Positions 8,613 to 17,554 of a DNA stretch of 64,000 bases are shown piece after piece. How positions within the stretch are numbered: position 1 is the first letter of the stretch; the number at the start of each line of letters is the position of its first letter. The notes beneath the pieces were generated by a model that was not told the DNA's origin, ran no database searches, and saw only the letters and a program-made list of their open reading frames with translations. The translations under genes and the position numbers were made by a program. Source of the DNA: Palsa-89 sp963824345 (GTDB taxonomy: Bacteria > Acidobacteriota > Terriglobia > Bryobacterales > Bryobacteraceae); NCBI GenBank assembly GCA_963824345.1, contig CAWGOZ010000021.1, forward strand, positions 124,001 through 188,000. Reading direction: 5' to 3'.

Positions 8613-9541
8613 AAATCGCCATCATCGGGCAGCAGGACTTCGGTAAAGCTGTGCTGGAAGCGTTGCTCGCGCGGGGCGACCAGGCTGTGGCGGTGTTCTG
8701 CGCTCCGGAGAAGGAAGGCGCGCGGCCGGATGCGCTGCGCGCGGCGGCGCAGAAGAGGGATCTGAGAGTCCATCAGTTCAAGTCGCTGCGGGATCCCGAA
8801 GCCACGCTCGCCATGCGGGAATCCGGCGCCGACATCGGCATCATGGCCTTCGTGACGCAGTTCGCTCCACAGGAATTCGTCACGCTACCCAAGCACGGCA
8901 CCATCCAGTATCACCCCTCTCTTTTGCCGAAATATCGCGGGCCCAGTTCAATCAACTGGCCGATCATCAAAGGCGATACGGAAACTGGTTTGACCATCTT
9001 CCGTCCTAGCGACGGGCTGGACGAAGGGCTGGTAGTTCTGCAGAAGAAGACGCCGATTGGACCCGACGACACGCTCGGTAGCGTGTATTTCGATCGCCTG
9101 TTCCCGATGGGCGTGGCAGCGATGTTGGAAGCCGCGGATCTGGTGCTGGCGGGTAAACACACAGAGACTGCGCAGAATGAGGCGGAAGCAAGCTATGAGG
9201 GCTGGTGCCGCTCGGCCGAGGCGAAGATCGATTGGGCCAAGCCCATCGATCAGGTTTACAATCTGATTCGGGGATGCAACCCCGCGCCGGGCGCGTGGAC
9301 TACGCTCGATGGCAAGAGATTACAGATTTTCGATGCCCGGAAGGTTGTTTTCCGGCGCTTTGCGGAGGTGCCCGGCAAGATCGGCGAGGTCACCGGCGTT
9401 ACCGCGCAGAGCTTCCAGGTGGTCGCGCAAGGCGGCCTGGTCGAAGTGCTGAAAGCCAAGCTGGAGGACGGCAAGAAAATCAGCGGCGGTGAATTGGCAC
9501 AGGCCGGCGGCGTCTCAGCCGGGAGCCTGCTCGGAAGCTGA
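8609..9541 (+). CDS. formyltransferase-fold protein resembling 10-formyl-THF dehydrogenase hydrolase domain
   Basis: This 310-residue protein has an N-terminal formyl_transf domain (1-180) and a C-terminal OB-like formyl_trans_C domain (about 205-300). It looks less like methionyl-tRNA formyltransferase than like the N-terminal hydrolase domain of ALDH1L1. It shares the N-terminal MKIAIIGQ start, the YHPSLLPKYRG block with His102, INWPIIKGD, DGLDEG with Asp138, and a downstream ASYEG...AKIDW block. ALDH1L1 has catalytic His106 and Asp142 in the same contexts. Expected chemistry is formyl transfer to or from tetrahydrofolate. Coupled by ATGA to the broken CoA-transferase, it may link formyl-CoA or formate to the folate C1 pool; that link is inference. 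Confidence 0.85.
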   Translation: MKIAIIGQQDFGKAVLEALLARGDQAVAVFCAPEKEGARPDALRAAAQKRDLRVHQFKSLRDPEATLAMRESGADIGIMAFVTQFAPQEFVTLPKHGTIQYHPSLLPKYRGPSSINWPIIKGDTETGLTIFRPSDGLDEGLVVLQKKTPIGPDDTLGSVYFDRLFPMGVAAMLEAADLVLAGKHTETAQNEAEASYEGWCRSAEAKIDWAKPIDQVYNLIRGCNPAPGAWTTLDGKRLQIFDARKVVFRRFAEVPGKIGEVTGVTAQSFQVVAQGGLVEVLKAKLEDGKKISGGELAQAGGVSAGSLLGS

Positions 9542-10834
9542 GAACGCGCCCGCCGGTGACGGTTCGTGGATCTGTTTTTTCGGGAACGGCATTTTGATGA
9601 ATAGCAAAGCTCCCAATGCCGATAGCAGCGCCAGTGCCGCGCTGCCGTAGAAGGCGTAGCTCCAGGATCCGGTATTCTCGAAAAGCTTGGCCGCCAATCC
9701 CCCGGCCAAAATAGAAGCGAAGCCTTTCGTGCTGTAGAGAAAGCTGTAGTTGGCGGCCGAGTTGCGGGCGCCGTAGATATCCGTCAGCACTGCGGGAAAC
9801 AGCACATATAATTCGCCCCAGGTGAAGAAGACCAGAGCGGTTGCGGCCACAAACCAAATAGGGCTTAAGCGTCCCACGGTGACGACGCTCACCAGGAACA
9901 AAGCCTGTAGCGAGAAGGCCAGAAACATGGTCCGCTCCCGGCCCATATGGTCCGAGACCCAACCCCAAAAGATGCGTCCTCCTCCATTGGCCAGAGGGTT
10001 CAATGACAGGGCGATGGTCAGCGCGGTAGCGCCGATCCCGAAACTCTTGGCGACGGGTCCGATTTGCGCGGTAGCCATCAAACCGCCGATGCCAATCATC
10101 AGCATCATGACGAACAGGGCGTAGAAATTCGGCGTTTTCAACATTTCCAGCGAATTGAATTCTTCGGTATGCCGCCGGACTTTGGCCTTGGCGGGGGCTG
10201 CCGCCGGTACCTCACCCGGAGCCGGATTACTCAGAAACAGACCGGCGATCAGGATGAATATGCCTTGCACAATTCCCGTTTCCAGCAGCGTGGTGCGGTA
10301 TCCGCTGGTGCGGATGAGGTACGCAAAAATCGGATTGAACAACGCGGCGCCCGAACCGTAGCCGGCGGTGATCAGCCCGGCAGCCAATCCGCGCTTATCG
10401 GGAAACCATTTGAGCGCAATAGCGACGGCGCCGCAGTACACAAAGGCCACGCCAAAACCTGCGATCGAGTACAACGTGTAAAACTCGGTGAGAGTGTGCG
10501 AATAGCCCATGGCGCCCCAGCCGAGGCCACACAGCACGCCCGAGATCGCGATGAACAGGCGCGGCCCCAACTTGTCGATCATGACGCCTGAAAGCGGCAT
10601 GGCCCAGGTGCCCAACGCGATGAAGAAGGTAAACCCCCACTGCACTTCGGAGAGCTTCCAGCCGGTGGCCGAGATGATGGGACTTACGAACAAGGTCCAG
10701 GCATACTGCAGATTCCCAATCAGAATCATCGCGACAACGGCCGCGCTTAAGCGGATCCACCGGTTCAATGCCGTGCCCTCCTTGGGTTCAACCTCAGCCA
10801 TGATACTATGCCGGCCGCTCAGAAAGTCATGCAC
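9515..10834 (-). CDS. MFS transporter, oxalate/formate antiporter (OFA) type
   Basis: This is a roughly 439-residue major facilitator protein with about 12 hydrophobic segments in two six-helix halves. A loop rich in Ala, Lys and Glu separates them near residue 205-225. The first half has the pattern GNLQYAWTLFVSPI followed by WGFTFFIALGTWAMPLSGVMIDKLGPR, typical of the OFA branch that includes OxlT. Convergent placement after the oxalyl-CoA decarboxylase-like operon supports oxalate uptake with formate export, but substrate cannot be read from sequence. An alternative start at 10801 (MAEVEPKEG) fits the family N-terminus better. The 3' ends of this gene and the formyltransferase gene overlap by 27 bases. 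Confidence 0.85.
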   Translation of the reverse strand: MHDFLSGRHSIMAEVEPKEGTALNRWIRLSAAVVAMILIGNLQYAWTLFVSPIISATGWKLSEVQWGFTFFIALGTWAMPLSGVMIDKLGPRLFIAISGVLCGLGWGAMGYSHTLTEFYTLYSIAGFGVAFVYCGAVAIALKWFPDKRGLAAGLITAGYGSGAALFNPIFAYLIRTSGYRTTLLETGIVQGIFILIAGLFLSNPAPGEVPAAAPAKAKVRRHTEEFNSLEMLKTPNFYALFVMMLMIGIGGLMATAQIGPVAKSFGIGATALTIALSLNPLANGGGRIFWGWVSDHMGRERTMFLAFSLQALFLVSVVTVGRLSPIWFVAATALVFFTWGELYVLFPAVLTDIYGARNSAANYSFLYSTKGFASILAGGLAAKLFENTGSWSYAFYGSAALALLSALGALLFIKMPFPKKQIHEPSPAGAFSASEQAPG

Positions 10835-10926
10835 GCCGAGTCGTGCGCGGAGCCTGGGTGAACATTGGAAACGTTACACTGGTGGCTGGTTTATTTTTGC
10901 CGAAGATCGGCAATAATCAACGGAAC

Positions 10927-10965
10927 GCCACCCTAGCTCAGTTGGTAGAGCGGCTGATTCGTAAT
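10927..10965 (+). pseudogene. 5' half of a tRNA-Thr (anticodon CGU), truncated
   Basis: The sequence starts with a normal acceptor strand (GCCACCC) and an intact D-stem/loop (GCTCAGTTGGTAGAGC). It continues through the 5' anticodon stem and the loop TTCGTAA. Immediately after the loop it departs from tRNA: no 3' anticodon strand, T-arm or acceptor 3' strand follows. The anticodon reads CGT, i.e. threonine. I found no matching 3' half in the next kilobase. The break lies in the anticodon loop, a known crossover site for some tyrosine integrases, so this may be a scar of an integration or excision. Confidence 0.75.
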
Positions 10966-11019
10966 TCCTACCTTTTGAGCTATGCTATTCAACCTAAGGT
11001 CGGCTACGACTTCCTTCTG

Positions 11020-11178
11020 TCGGCATATTCGGCCTCTCGGGCGCTGCTTGAATCCGATTTTAAATCCAACCTTCGTCCTTACGAACTGCCACAGATTTCA
11101 CTGGCGCGGTTCGCCGTGGATCGGCGATTCGCAGGCCGGGGACTTGAACACGCACTGATTTCGGAAGCGCTCCGCATT
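11020..11178 (+). pseudogene. GNAT N-acetyltransferase fragment (toxin-like)
   Basis: About 53 codons encode a recognisable piece of a GNAT acetyltransferase: LPQISLARFAVDRRFAGRG, which contains the acetyl-CoA-binding R/Q-x-x-G-x-G/A region (here RRFAGRG), then LEHALISEALR. This matches the core of GNAT toxins that pair with ribbon-helix-helix antitoxins, where the pattern is LARLAVDRRxQGRGLG. The N-terminal strand-helix region and the C-terminal YxxxGF region are missing or scrambled, and no antitoxin gene is visible. The same frame runs back through the truncated tRNA, which confirms that the long open frame from 10843 is not an intact gene. Confidence 0.55.
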
Positions 11179-11714
11179 AGAGGTCCGCCTGGAACTTGGC
11201 CTTGCGCCGCGGACGACCGTTGGAGTCTCAATCCGCGTTTTCTGAGTCTTCAGAGCCATTTGCGTACCTTCGGGTTCCGAGACTGTCTGCACGCCCGTAT
11301 ACTCCGGTTTCTGCCTGTATTGGAGTGTAATCGGATACTCACGCCCGAGTGCTTAAGGCCTGATCCGCACGGTATGGGATGGATGCAGTTGCCGGGAATC
11401 GCGCTGCCGCCTGCTAAGCTGATGGGTTTCCAGCCCAGGAGAGCGTTGTGGCCCAGTCCCGAGGGCGCTGGCCAAACAGGCGCCCGCCCCGTCCAGGTTA
11501 CTGGGCGGTGAACTTTCCGAAGTCTTTGGTCTCCACATGGGGCAAGGCTCCCGCCACAACCTGTCAAAAAAGAAAGCTCGTTCGGCAAAGCAAAAGGAGA
11601 AGCCGAAGCAGGCGGCTTCAAAACAGCGCCGGAAGCGATTGGCGGAGTGATCGAATTCGCCGTCAATCAATTCGCCTTGAATCCAGGGGACTTCATTCGC
11701 GAATTCTGAGACTC
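11179..11714. other. gene-free decayed segment
   Basis: Short frames on both strands show no conserved motif. Together with the flanking remnants (tRNA half, GNAT piece, winged-helix remnant), the stretch looks like degraded accessory DNA. I see no repeat, terminator or RNA gene that I can support. Confidence 0.4.
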
Positions 11715-12185
11715 ATGGGCAAACCGACAACATTGCTCGAAGATTTGTGCGGTTCCGCAGGGTTACTTGGCGCTCAGTCTATTATGGTGGAGTACAAGGA
11801 TAGACGGGAGCGGGTATTCGCCCATAAAGAGGGCATGGCGTCGCGATCGCGAACTACAAAAGCTCTGACGCCGATGCGCAAGAGTTACGGCGGAATCTCC
11901 ACGTGCCAAAAAGGCCAGTCCGCACCTTAATTGGCGGACAGGTCCACATTCTTAGAGTCAAAATCTTTCGAGAGTTTTGGCGAGGATGCCTTCCTGGTCA
12001 ACCTGGATCCGGGGCCAAAGCTTGATCCGTCAATTGCACCGCGATTCACGGAAAAACAAGGTCAATATCTGACCTTCATCTACGACTACCCAAGATCCTC
12101 CGCTGAGCTCACGCGGAGTCGGACTTGGAGGGCGACTTCCAGGTTCCCCCGCTCGCGGTTCACGATATCTCAGTCCGACCGATGA
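11715..12185 (+). pseudogene. remnant of a LexA-like winged-helix DNA-binding protein
   Basis: Starting at the ATG at 11715, one frame gives TTLLEDLCGSAGLLGAQSI and VEYKDRRERVFAHKEGM. The reading then continues in other frames as AQELRRNLHV, IGGQVHILRVKIF and ESFGEDAFLVNLDPGPKLDPS. It continues with FTEKQGQYLTFIYDY, then AESDLEGDFQVPPLAVHDI. The last part resembles the LexA-type DNA-binding segment with pattern KQGQYLxFIYxYxxxHGRxPAExDxxxxFxVxPPxVHxM. Several indels and missing pieces make an active protein unlikely. The remnant ends about 190 bases upstream of the kinase gene. Family recognition is from memory, so confidence is moderate. Confidence 0.5.
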
Positions 12186-12371
12186 AGCGAGGCAGAAACG
12201 CTTGTGAAAATCCCGTGTAGCTAAAACAACGACGGCTACCAGCCTAATCGCTCGACGGTGCCGAATCTTTCGAATTTACGAACAAAATCCAATTAGCTCA
12301 GACCACTCATGTTAACTTAGAGTCAGGGTGTTTCTTTCTCGTAGCTATTTCAACTTGAAATGTGAATTATT

Positions 12372-15300
12372 ATGATCGTTAGGAAGTCGCTGCGAAAGCG
12401 GGATCGGGCGGGAATGGTAGGACGTACCGCGCATCGTTCTAAGTCAGCCGTTATGCTGCCCGTCGCAACGGTTCCGATCGTGGGTGTCGGCGCGTCCGCG
12501 GGCGGCTTGAGGGCTTTCGTGGAAATGCTGAGCGCTCTGTCGGCGGACAGTGGCATGGCGTTTGTCCTCATCCAACATCTTGATCCGAGTCGCGAAAGCA
12601 TGCTCGCTCCGCTGCTTGCCCGGAAATCGGTTCTTCCCGTGAGCCAGGTGACCGATGGAATGGCAGTTGAACCGAACCGCGTGTATGTGATTCCCCCCAA
12701 TACCACGATGGGAATTTACAATGGTCTGCTGCGGCTGACAGAGCGGAACGCCGTGGGCGAAAGCATGCCCATCGACCATTTCTTTCAATCGCTGGCGGCA
12801 TATGCCAACGACGCCGCAATTGGAGTCGTTCTCTCAGGCACCGCAACTGACGGAACGCTGGGGCTCCAGGCCATTCGGGCTGAAGGCGGCATTTGCTTCG
12901 CCCAGGATGAAGAATCAGCTAAGTACGCGGGAATGCCAGCTAGCGCGATTGCCGCGGGCTGCGTGGATTTTATTCTGCCGCCAACGAAAATTGCAGCGGA
13001 ACTGTCGCGGATTGCCCGCGAGCGGTGTTTGAACGCCCTAGTTAACACGTCGGGAGATATGCTCCCCGCGATCAACGCGCTCGATCTAGGGAAGCTGTTT
13101 CTCTTGCTACGACACACAACGGGTGCGGATTTTAGCCGTTACAAATCCAGCACGATTCATCGCCGCATCGCAAGGCGCATGCTGCTAAGGAAGACTGCGA
13201 ACTTCCCGGAATATCTGCAATCGCTCCAACGCGACGGCACCGAATTGGACGCTCTTTACCAGGACATCTTGATTCATGTGACCAGTTTCTTCCGCGAGCC
13301 GGAAGCCTTTGAAATTCTCGAAAAACGGATCATTCCAAAGCTGATCGAGAGCCGACAGGAAATTAAGGAACTGCGAGTATGGGTAGCGGGATGCTCGACC
13401 GGCGAGGAGGCCTACTCGATCGCGATGGTGCTCGCCGAGCACCTTGGTGACCGCCTCGAGAAGCTTCCGGTGCAGATCTTTGGCACCGATCTGAACGAGT
13501 CATCCATTGAGCATGCTCGTGCCGGCGTCTACAAAGGCTCCGCGCTAACCGAGGTTCGCCCGGAGCGCTTGGAGCGGTTCTTCGTGAAACAAAACGATGG
13601 GTATCGGGTGACCCAATCCATTCGGGACATGTGCACATTCGCACGACAGGACCTTACGCAGGACCCAGCGTTCTCGCGTATAGACCTGATAACTTGTCGC
13701 AATGTTCTGATCTATCTCGAACCGCTTCTTCAAAGGAAGATACTGGCGTCCTTCCACTACGCTTTGAATAACAAAGGGATCCTGTTGTTGGGTAAATCAG
13801 AGACGTTGAACGCGTTCCCCGATCTTTTTACCCGAGTGGAGAGAGGGGGCAACTTCTTTCGCAAGAAAGCGGGGGCTAACTTGGTACACTTGCGGCGTTC
13901 GGCTGCGGTGGATCTTACCGGGCAGCCCGGCCGACCCCCGAAACCAAGCATGGCGCCTTCGAACTTGCCAAGCGAAGCTGACCGCTTGATCTGGACCCAC
14001 TACCGGCACGCGGGCGTGATCGTGGACGATAACCTCCACATTCTGCATTTCCGTGGCGACGTTAGTCCGTATCTGTCGCCGACCTCGGGAGCGGCTAGCC
14101 TGCATCTGTTGAAAATGGTTCGAAGTGAGTTGCTGTTGGATCTACGCGCCGTATTCCATAAAGCCAAGAAAGAGAACGAGCCAGCCAGATGGGATGGTTG
14201 CCGTCTGCATTTCGGCGACCGTGTCCGCGAGATCAGCGTGGAGGTGATCCCGCTCTCGTCCCTGGATGCGGCCGACCGACAATTCCTGATTCTGTTCGAG
14301 GAGGTCCGGCCAGTCCTTGCCGAGCCAACCGGAACATCTAAAGCCAGCCCTACCGTGCACCGGAAACTCCGGCAGGAAGTGAAGGCTACGCGGGATTATT
14401 TGCGAGCAATTATCGAAGAACAGGAAACCACTAACGAGGAGCTGAAGGCTGCCAATGAGGAGGCGCTTTCCAACAACGAGGAGTTGCAGAGTTCCAACGA
14501 AGAACTGGAAACCGCCAAGGAGGAACTGCAATCCACCAACGAGGAACTAGGTACGTTGACTGAGCAGCAGGCGGCTCGCAATATTGAACTGACGCAGCTA
14601 AACGACGATCTGAGAAACGTCTTCGAGGGACTCCAGATTCCGATCCTACTGCTGGATGGTGTTCGGCGTGTCCGGCGGTTCAACCGGTCGGCGGAACAGG
14701 TATTCAACCTGCTCCCCACCGATGTAGGCCGGCCGATTCAAGACCTCAGGCCGAATCTGGACGTGTCTGACTTGCAGCCGCTGATCTCAAGCACACTAGA
14801 GACGCGGGCTCCACAAAGGCAGGACGTTCGGGATCTGGATGGTCGTTACTACACGATGAGCGTGCGGCCGTACACGACCTCGGACGGTAAAGTGGACGGC
14901 GTGGTTATCAAGCTGCTGGATATCGACACGATCAAACGGAGCCTTGTTGAGGCAGAGCGGGCCCGTGACTACGCCAATGCGATTGTGGAGACGGTCCGGG
15001 AGCCTTTAGTTGTGCTGGATTCCGCTTTCCTTCTGGTAACCGCGAACCGTTCATTCTGCGAAACTTTCCAGGTTTCTCGGGAGCAGGTGGGTAAACGCAG
15101 CATTTTCGAGATCGCCGAGGGCGGCTGGGACAACCCAGAACTCCGCGAACTGCTAGGGAAAATTCGGCTTGCTAAAACTCGCTACGAGAATGTCAGGGTG
15201 AGTAGCGTGTTCCCAAGAGTCGGGCAGAGAACGCTGGTGTTAAACGCACGACGGCTCGAATGGGAGGGTGATGGTCTGGGCATGATCTTACTAGCCATGG

Positions 15301-16031
15301 AAGATCTTACCGAACAGGAGACGACGAATGAGTCCCTACGGCAAAGCCACGAACGCCTGAGGTACCTTACCGGCAGCTTGCTGGACGCTCAAGAGGAGGA
15401 GCGCGGGAGGATTTCGCGGGAATTGCATGACGATTTCAACCAAAGGTTGGCGATGGTTGCTGTCGAGCTGCAAAATCTGGAGAAGACTCCGTTTCTCCAG
15501 TCCGCTCAGCTGCCCCGGACCATGGTTGCGTCCCTTCGGACGCGCACTGAAACCATTTCGGACGATTTGCGTAAGTTGGCCCATCGACTGCATCCGTCCG
15601 TGGTTGAACACCTGGGCCTGTCGGCAGCCTTGCGGTCTTTGTGCGAAGATTTCAGAAATCAAGAGCACTTGCAAATCGAGTACCGGGAGCGAGGCCTCGA
15701 GGACCTGAAAACACCCCCGGATATAGCCTTGTGCATCTATCGTGTGGCGCAGGCAGCGCTGCACAATGTGGTGCGCCATTCCGGATCGAACCGGGCCACT
15801 GTCACGCTGAGCGGCCGCACTGATCGCATCCTGCTGTCTGTCAGCGATTACGGGGCCGGTTTCGACCTCACGCTGGATAGAGTTGGAAAGGGATTGGGAA
15901 TACTCAGCATGGAAGAGCGTGCGCGGTTGGCAGTCGGGGCGTTCACGATCCATTCCAAGCCTGGCGCGGGTACACGGGTTGCCCTGGAGATCCCGTTGGT
16001 CGACGCCGTCTTGAGCGAGGAGGCCTCATGA
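12372..16031 (+). CDS. CheB-CheR-PAS-histidine kinase fusion
   Basis: A single 1219-residue protein carries several signalling modules. A CheB methylesterase domain has the triad Ser42 (GASAGG), His69 (IQHLDPSRES) and Asp160 (SGTATDGT). A CheR methyltransferase domain has TSFFREP near 304-310 and the SAM-binding VAGCSTGEE at 338-346. A long Glu/Asn-rich coiled coil (about 674-750) uses repeats such as NEELQSSNEELETAKEEL. Two PAS-like regions follow (about 755-980). The end is a HisKA_3 dimer/phosphoacceptor helix with His1019 in RELHDD and a HATPase domain with GAGFDL and GKGLGILSMEER. This is a NarL-type sensor kinase, probably cytoplasmic since no TM segment is seen. The next gene is its likely partner regulator, overlapping by ATGA. 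Confidence 0.93.
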   Translation: MIVRKSLRKRDRAGMVGRTAHRSKSAVMLPVATVPIVGVGASAGGLRAFVEMLSALSADSGMAFVLIQHLDPSRESMLAPLLARKSVLPVSQVTDGMAVEPNRVYVIPPNTTMGIYNGLLRLTERNAVGESMPIDHFFQSLAAYANDAAIGVVLSGTATDGTLGLQAIRAEGGICFAQDEESAKYAGMPASAIAAGCVDFILPPTKIAAELSRIARERCLNALVNTSGDMLPAINALDLGKLFLLLRHTTGADFSRYKSSTIHRRIARRMLLRKTANFPEYLQSLQRDGTELDALYQDILIHVTSFFREPEAFEILEKRIIPKLIESRQEIKELRVWVAGCSTGEEAYSIAMVLAEHLGDRLEKLPVQIFGTDLNESSIEHARAGVYKGSALTEVRPERLERFFVKQNDGYRVTQSIRDMCTFARQDLTQDPAFSRIDLITCRNVLIYLEPLLQRKILASFHYALNNKGILLLGKSETLNAFPDLFTRVERGGNFFRKKAGANLVHLRRSAAVDLTGQPGRPPKPSMAPSNLPSEADRLIWTHYRHAGVIVDDNLHILHFRGDVSPYLSPTSGAASLHLLKMVRSELLLDLRAVFHKAKKENEPARWDGCRLHFGDRVREISVEVIPLSSLDAADRQFLILFEEVRPVLAEPTGTSKASPTVHRKLRQEVKATRDYLRAIIEEQETTNEELKAANEEALSNNEELQSSNEELETAKEELQSTNEELGTLTEQQAARNIELTQLNDDLRNVFEGLQIPILLLDGVRRVRRFNRSAEQVFNLLPTDVGRPIQDLRPNLDVSDLQPLISSTLETRAPQRQDVRDLDGRYYTMSVRPYTTSDGKVDGVVIKLLDIDTIKRSLVEAERARDYANAIVETVREPLVVLDSAFLLVTANRSFCETFQVSREQVGKRSIFEIAEGGWDNPELRELLGKIRLAKTRYENVRVSSVFPRVGQRTLVLNARRLEWEGDGLGMILLAMEDLTEQETTNESLRQSHERLRYLTGSLLDAQEEERGRISRELHDDFNQRLAMVAVELQNLEKTPFLQSAQLPRTMVASLRTRTETISDDLRKLAHRLHPSVVEHLGLSAALRSLCEDFRNQEHLQIEYRERGLEDLKTPPDIALCIYRVAQAALHNVVRHSGSNRATVTLSGRTDRILLSVSDYGAGFDLTLDRVGKGLGILSMEERARLAVGAFTIHSKPGAGTRVALEIPLVDAVLSEEAS

Positions 16032-16669
16032 GCCGGACCCGTTTGTTGATGGCCGACGACCATACTATTATCTTGGAAGGAATCGGCTTGCTGCTGGCCG
16101 ACGAATTTGATCTGGTGGGGACCGCCGAGGACGGCCGCGCGGTTTTGCGGGCAGCCGAGCAATTGCGCCCTGACGTGACCTTGCTGGACATCTCCATGCC
16201 GTTATTGAACGGGATCGATACCTGCCGCCAATTGGTTAAGTCGCTTCCTAGATCCCGCGTCATATTTCTGAGCATGCATGCGGACCGGATATATGTAGAA
16301 GAGGCCTTCCGAGCCGGAGGTATGGGTTATCTCCTCAAGCGCTCTGCAGCTTCGGAGCTCAGCGGCGCCATCAATACCGTAATGCGAGGCGGCAAATATG
16401 TGACTCCACTAATCGAGTGGAAGGGATCTTCCAAGAACATCTCCCAAACTGACGAACAGACCCCAGCATCCGAACGCCTAACTGCGCGCCAGCGCGAGGT
16501 GCTGCAGTTGGTTGCAGAAGGACGCGCCAACAAGGAAATCGCAGCTCTTCTGCATATCTCGGAGAAAACCGTAGATTACCACAAATCCTCCATCAAACTC
16601 GCATTAATGCTCGAATCAACCGCGGAGTTGACTCAGTTTGCCATTAAGCACCGCATGATCGGAATATAA
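16028..16669 (+). CDS. LuxR/NarL-family response regulator
   Basis: This 213-residue regulator has a receiver domain (1-120) with the acidic pair Asp10-Asp11, phosphoacceptor Asp54 in TLLDISMP, and Lys in YLLKRSA. A LuxR-type HTH (about 150-208) follows, with LTARQREVLQLVAEGRANKEI and SEKTVDYHKSSI. Its ATG overlaps the kinase stop as ATGA, and the kinase has the HisKA_3/HATPase type that normally pairs with NarL regulators, so the two form a two-component system. The target genes cannot be read from the window. Confidence 0.95.
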   Translation: MSRTRLLMADDHTIILEGIGLLLADEFDLVGTAEDGRAVLRAAEQLRPDVTLLDISMPLLNGIDTCRQLVKSLPRSRVIFLSMHADRIYVEEAFRAGGMGYLLKRSAASELSGAINTVMRGGKYVTPLIEWKGSSKNISQTDEQTPASERLTARQREVLQLVAEGRANKEIAALLHISEKTVDYHKSSIKLALMLESTAELTQFAIKHRMIGI

Positions 16670-16903
16670 TGGAGATTGTTGCCTTTTGGCCCAAGCGGCG
16701 CTTCGTAACCGCCAGCAGATCGAGTCGCACAGACCTGCCTCCGCCTTCAGAACTCTGGGTTTCGGTCAGACGTGATCCGACGAAGATAATCCCGCATCTT
16801 CCGGTTCTCGTGGGCTGAGCTTCGTGCTCTCAACGCCCGCGCAATAGCAACGACGGCAATAAAGCCGATCAACCATCCGAGGCCGATCAGCATAGACTCC
16901 ACC

Positions 16904-17554
16904 CTATCCCCGCTGGCGGCGGAAAACGGGAACCAGGCCCAATAATCCGGCGGTAATCAGTGAAACGTAAGCCGGCTCGGGAGTTACCAACGGTGTCACC
17001 TCAGCACTCCCGGCAAATCCGTGGCCCGCCGCGATAGGGTGAATTTCGAACAGATACTTGTTTGGGGCGTCGCAGAACGTGCCACCCGAATCGTCGACTT
17101 CCTCCATTAGGCACGGCGCAGGTACATCAGTGAAACCGTACCTCGACGGACTCGCAACAATCGAATCGACCAAGATATCGAACAGATCATTGCTGCCGAT
17201 CCAGATCGTGTAGAGTGCAATTGAGTCGGGGGTCGGGTGTGCGGCTTCGAATTTCCCTATCTGGCTCCGCGGTCCTCTAAGGTCCGTGCCGCTGACTATT
17301 TGGACCCGTGCTGCGCCGGTTTCCCATACCGGCCCACCACTAAACTGGCCGTTGGCGTAAGAATACGCGGATGCGGCATCGCTGGCCACAATAGTGTCGC
17401 GGCCATCCGACAGGCGTTCTCGGAAAGCAGGTATTGCCCTCATCGTTGAAGCGCTGGCGAAGGGTGACAGTCCGCAGACCGCCAGCGCTATCAGGGCCAG
17501 GTTTCGGGTGCTTGAGTTGAAAATCCGCCTGGTAAGGATCAGGAGCATTTCCAT
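16904..17554 (-). CDS. PEP-CTERM-like exported protein with degenerate SGNH/GDSL region
   Basis: The 216-residue protein has a signal peptide (hydrophobic LALIALAVCGLSPFASA after a basic start). Its C-terminal sorting signal, TPEPAYVSLITAGLLGLVPVFRRQRG in parts, consists of a PEP motif, a hydrophobic helix and a basic tail. The middle resembles SGNH/GDSL esterases: NGQFSGGPVW, then SQIGKFEAAHP, then LYTIWIGSNDLFD with the block III GxND. However, the block I GDS serine motif is absent: the position where FGDSLSD is expected reads RERLSD. The region between blocks is shortened, and no clear block V DxxH is seen. It is probably a truncated, inactive relative. It stands alone on the minus strand. 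Confidence 0.65.
   Translation of the reverse strand: MEMLLILTRRIFNSSTRNLALIALAVCGLSPFASASTMRAIPAFRERLSDGRDTIVASDAASAYSYANGQFSGGPVWETGAARVQIVSGTDLRGPRSQIGKFEAAHPTPDSIALYTIWIGSNDLFDILVDSIVASPSRYGFTDVPAPCLMEEVDDSGGTFCDAPNKYLFEIHPIAAGHGFAGSAEVTPLVTPEPAYVSLITAGLLGLVPVFRRQRG

Noticed and set aside
10843..11511. 222-codon plus-strand frame as a complete gene
   Set aside because: It runs through a truncated tRNA and contains only an internal GNAT segment, so it is a fusion of remnants.
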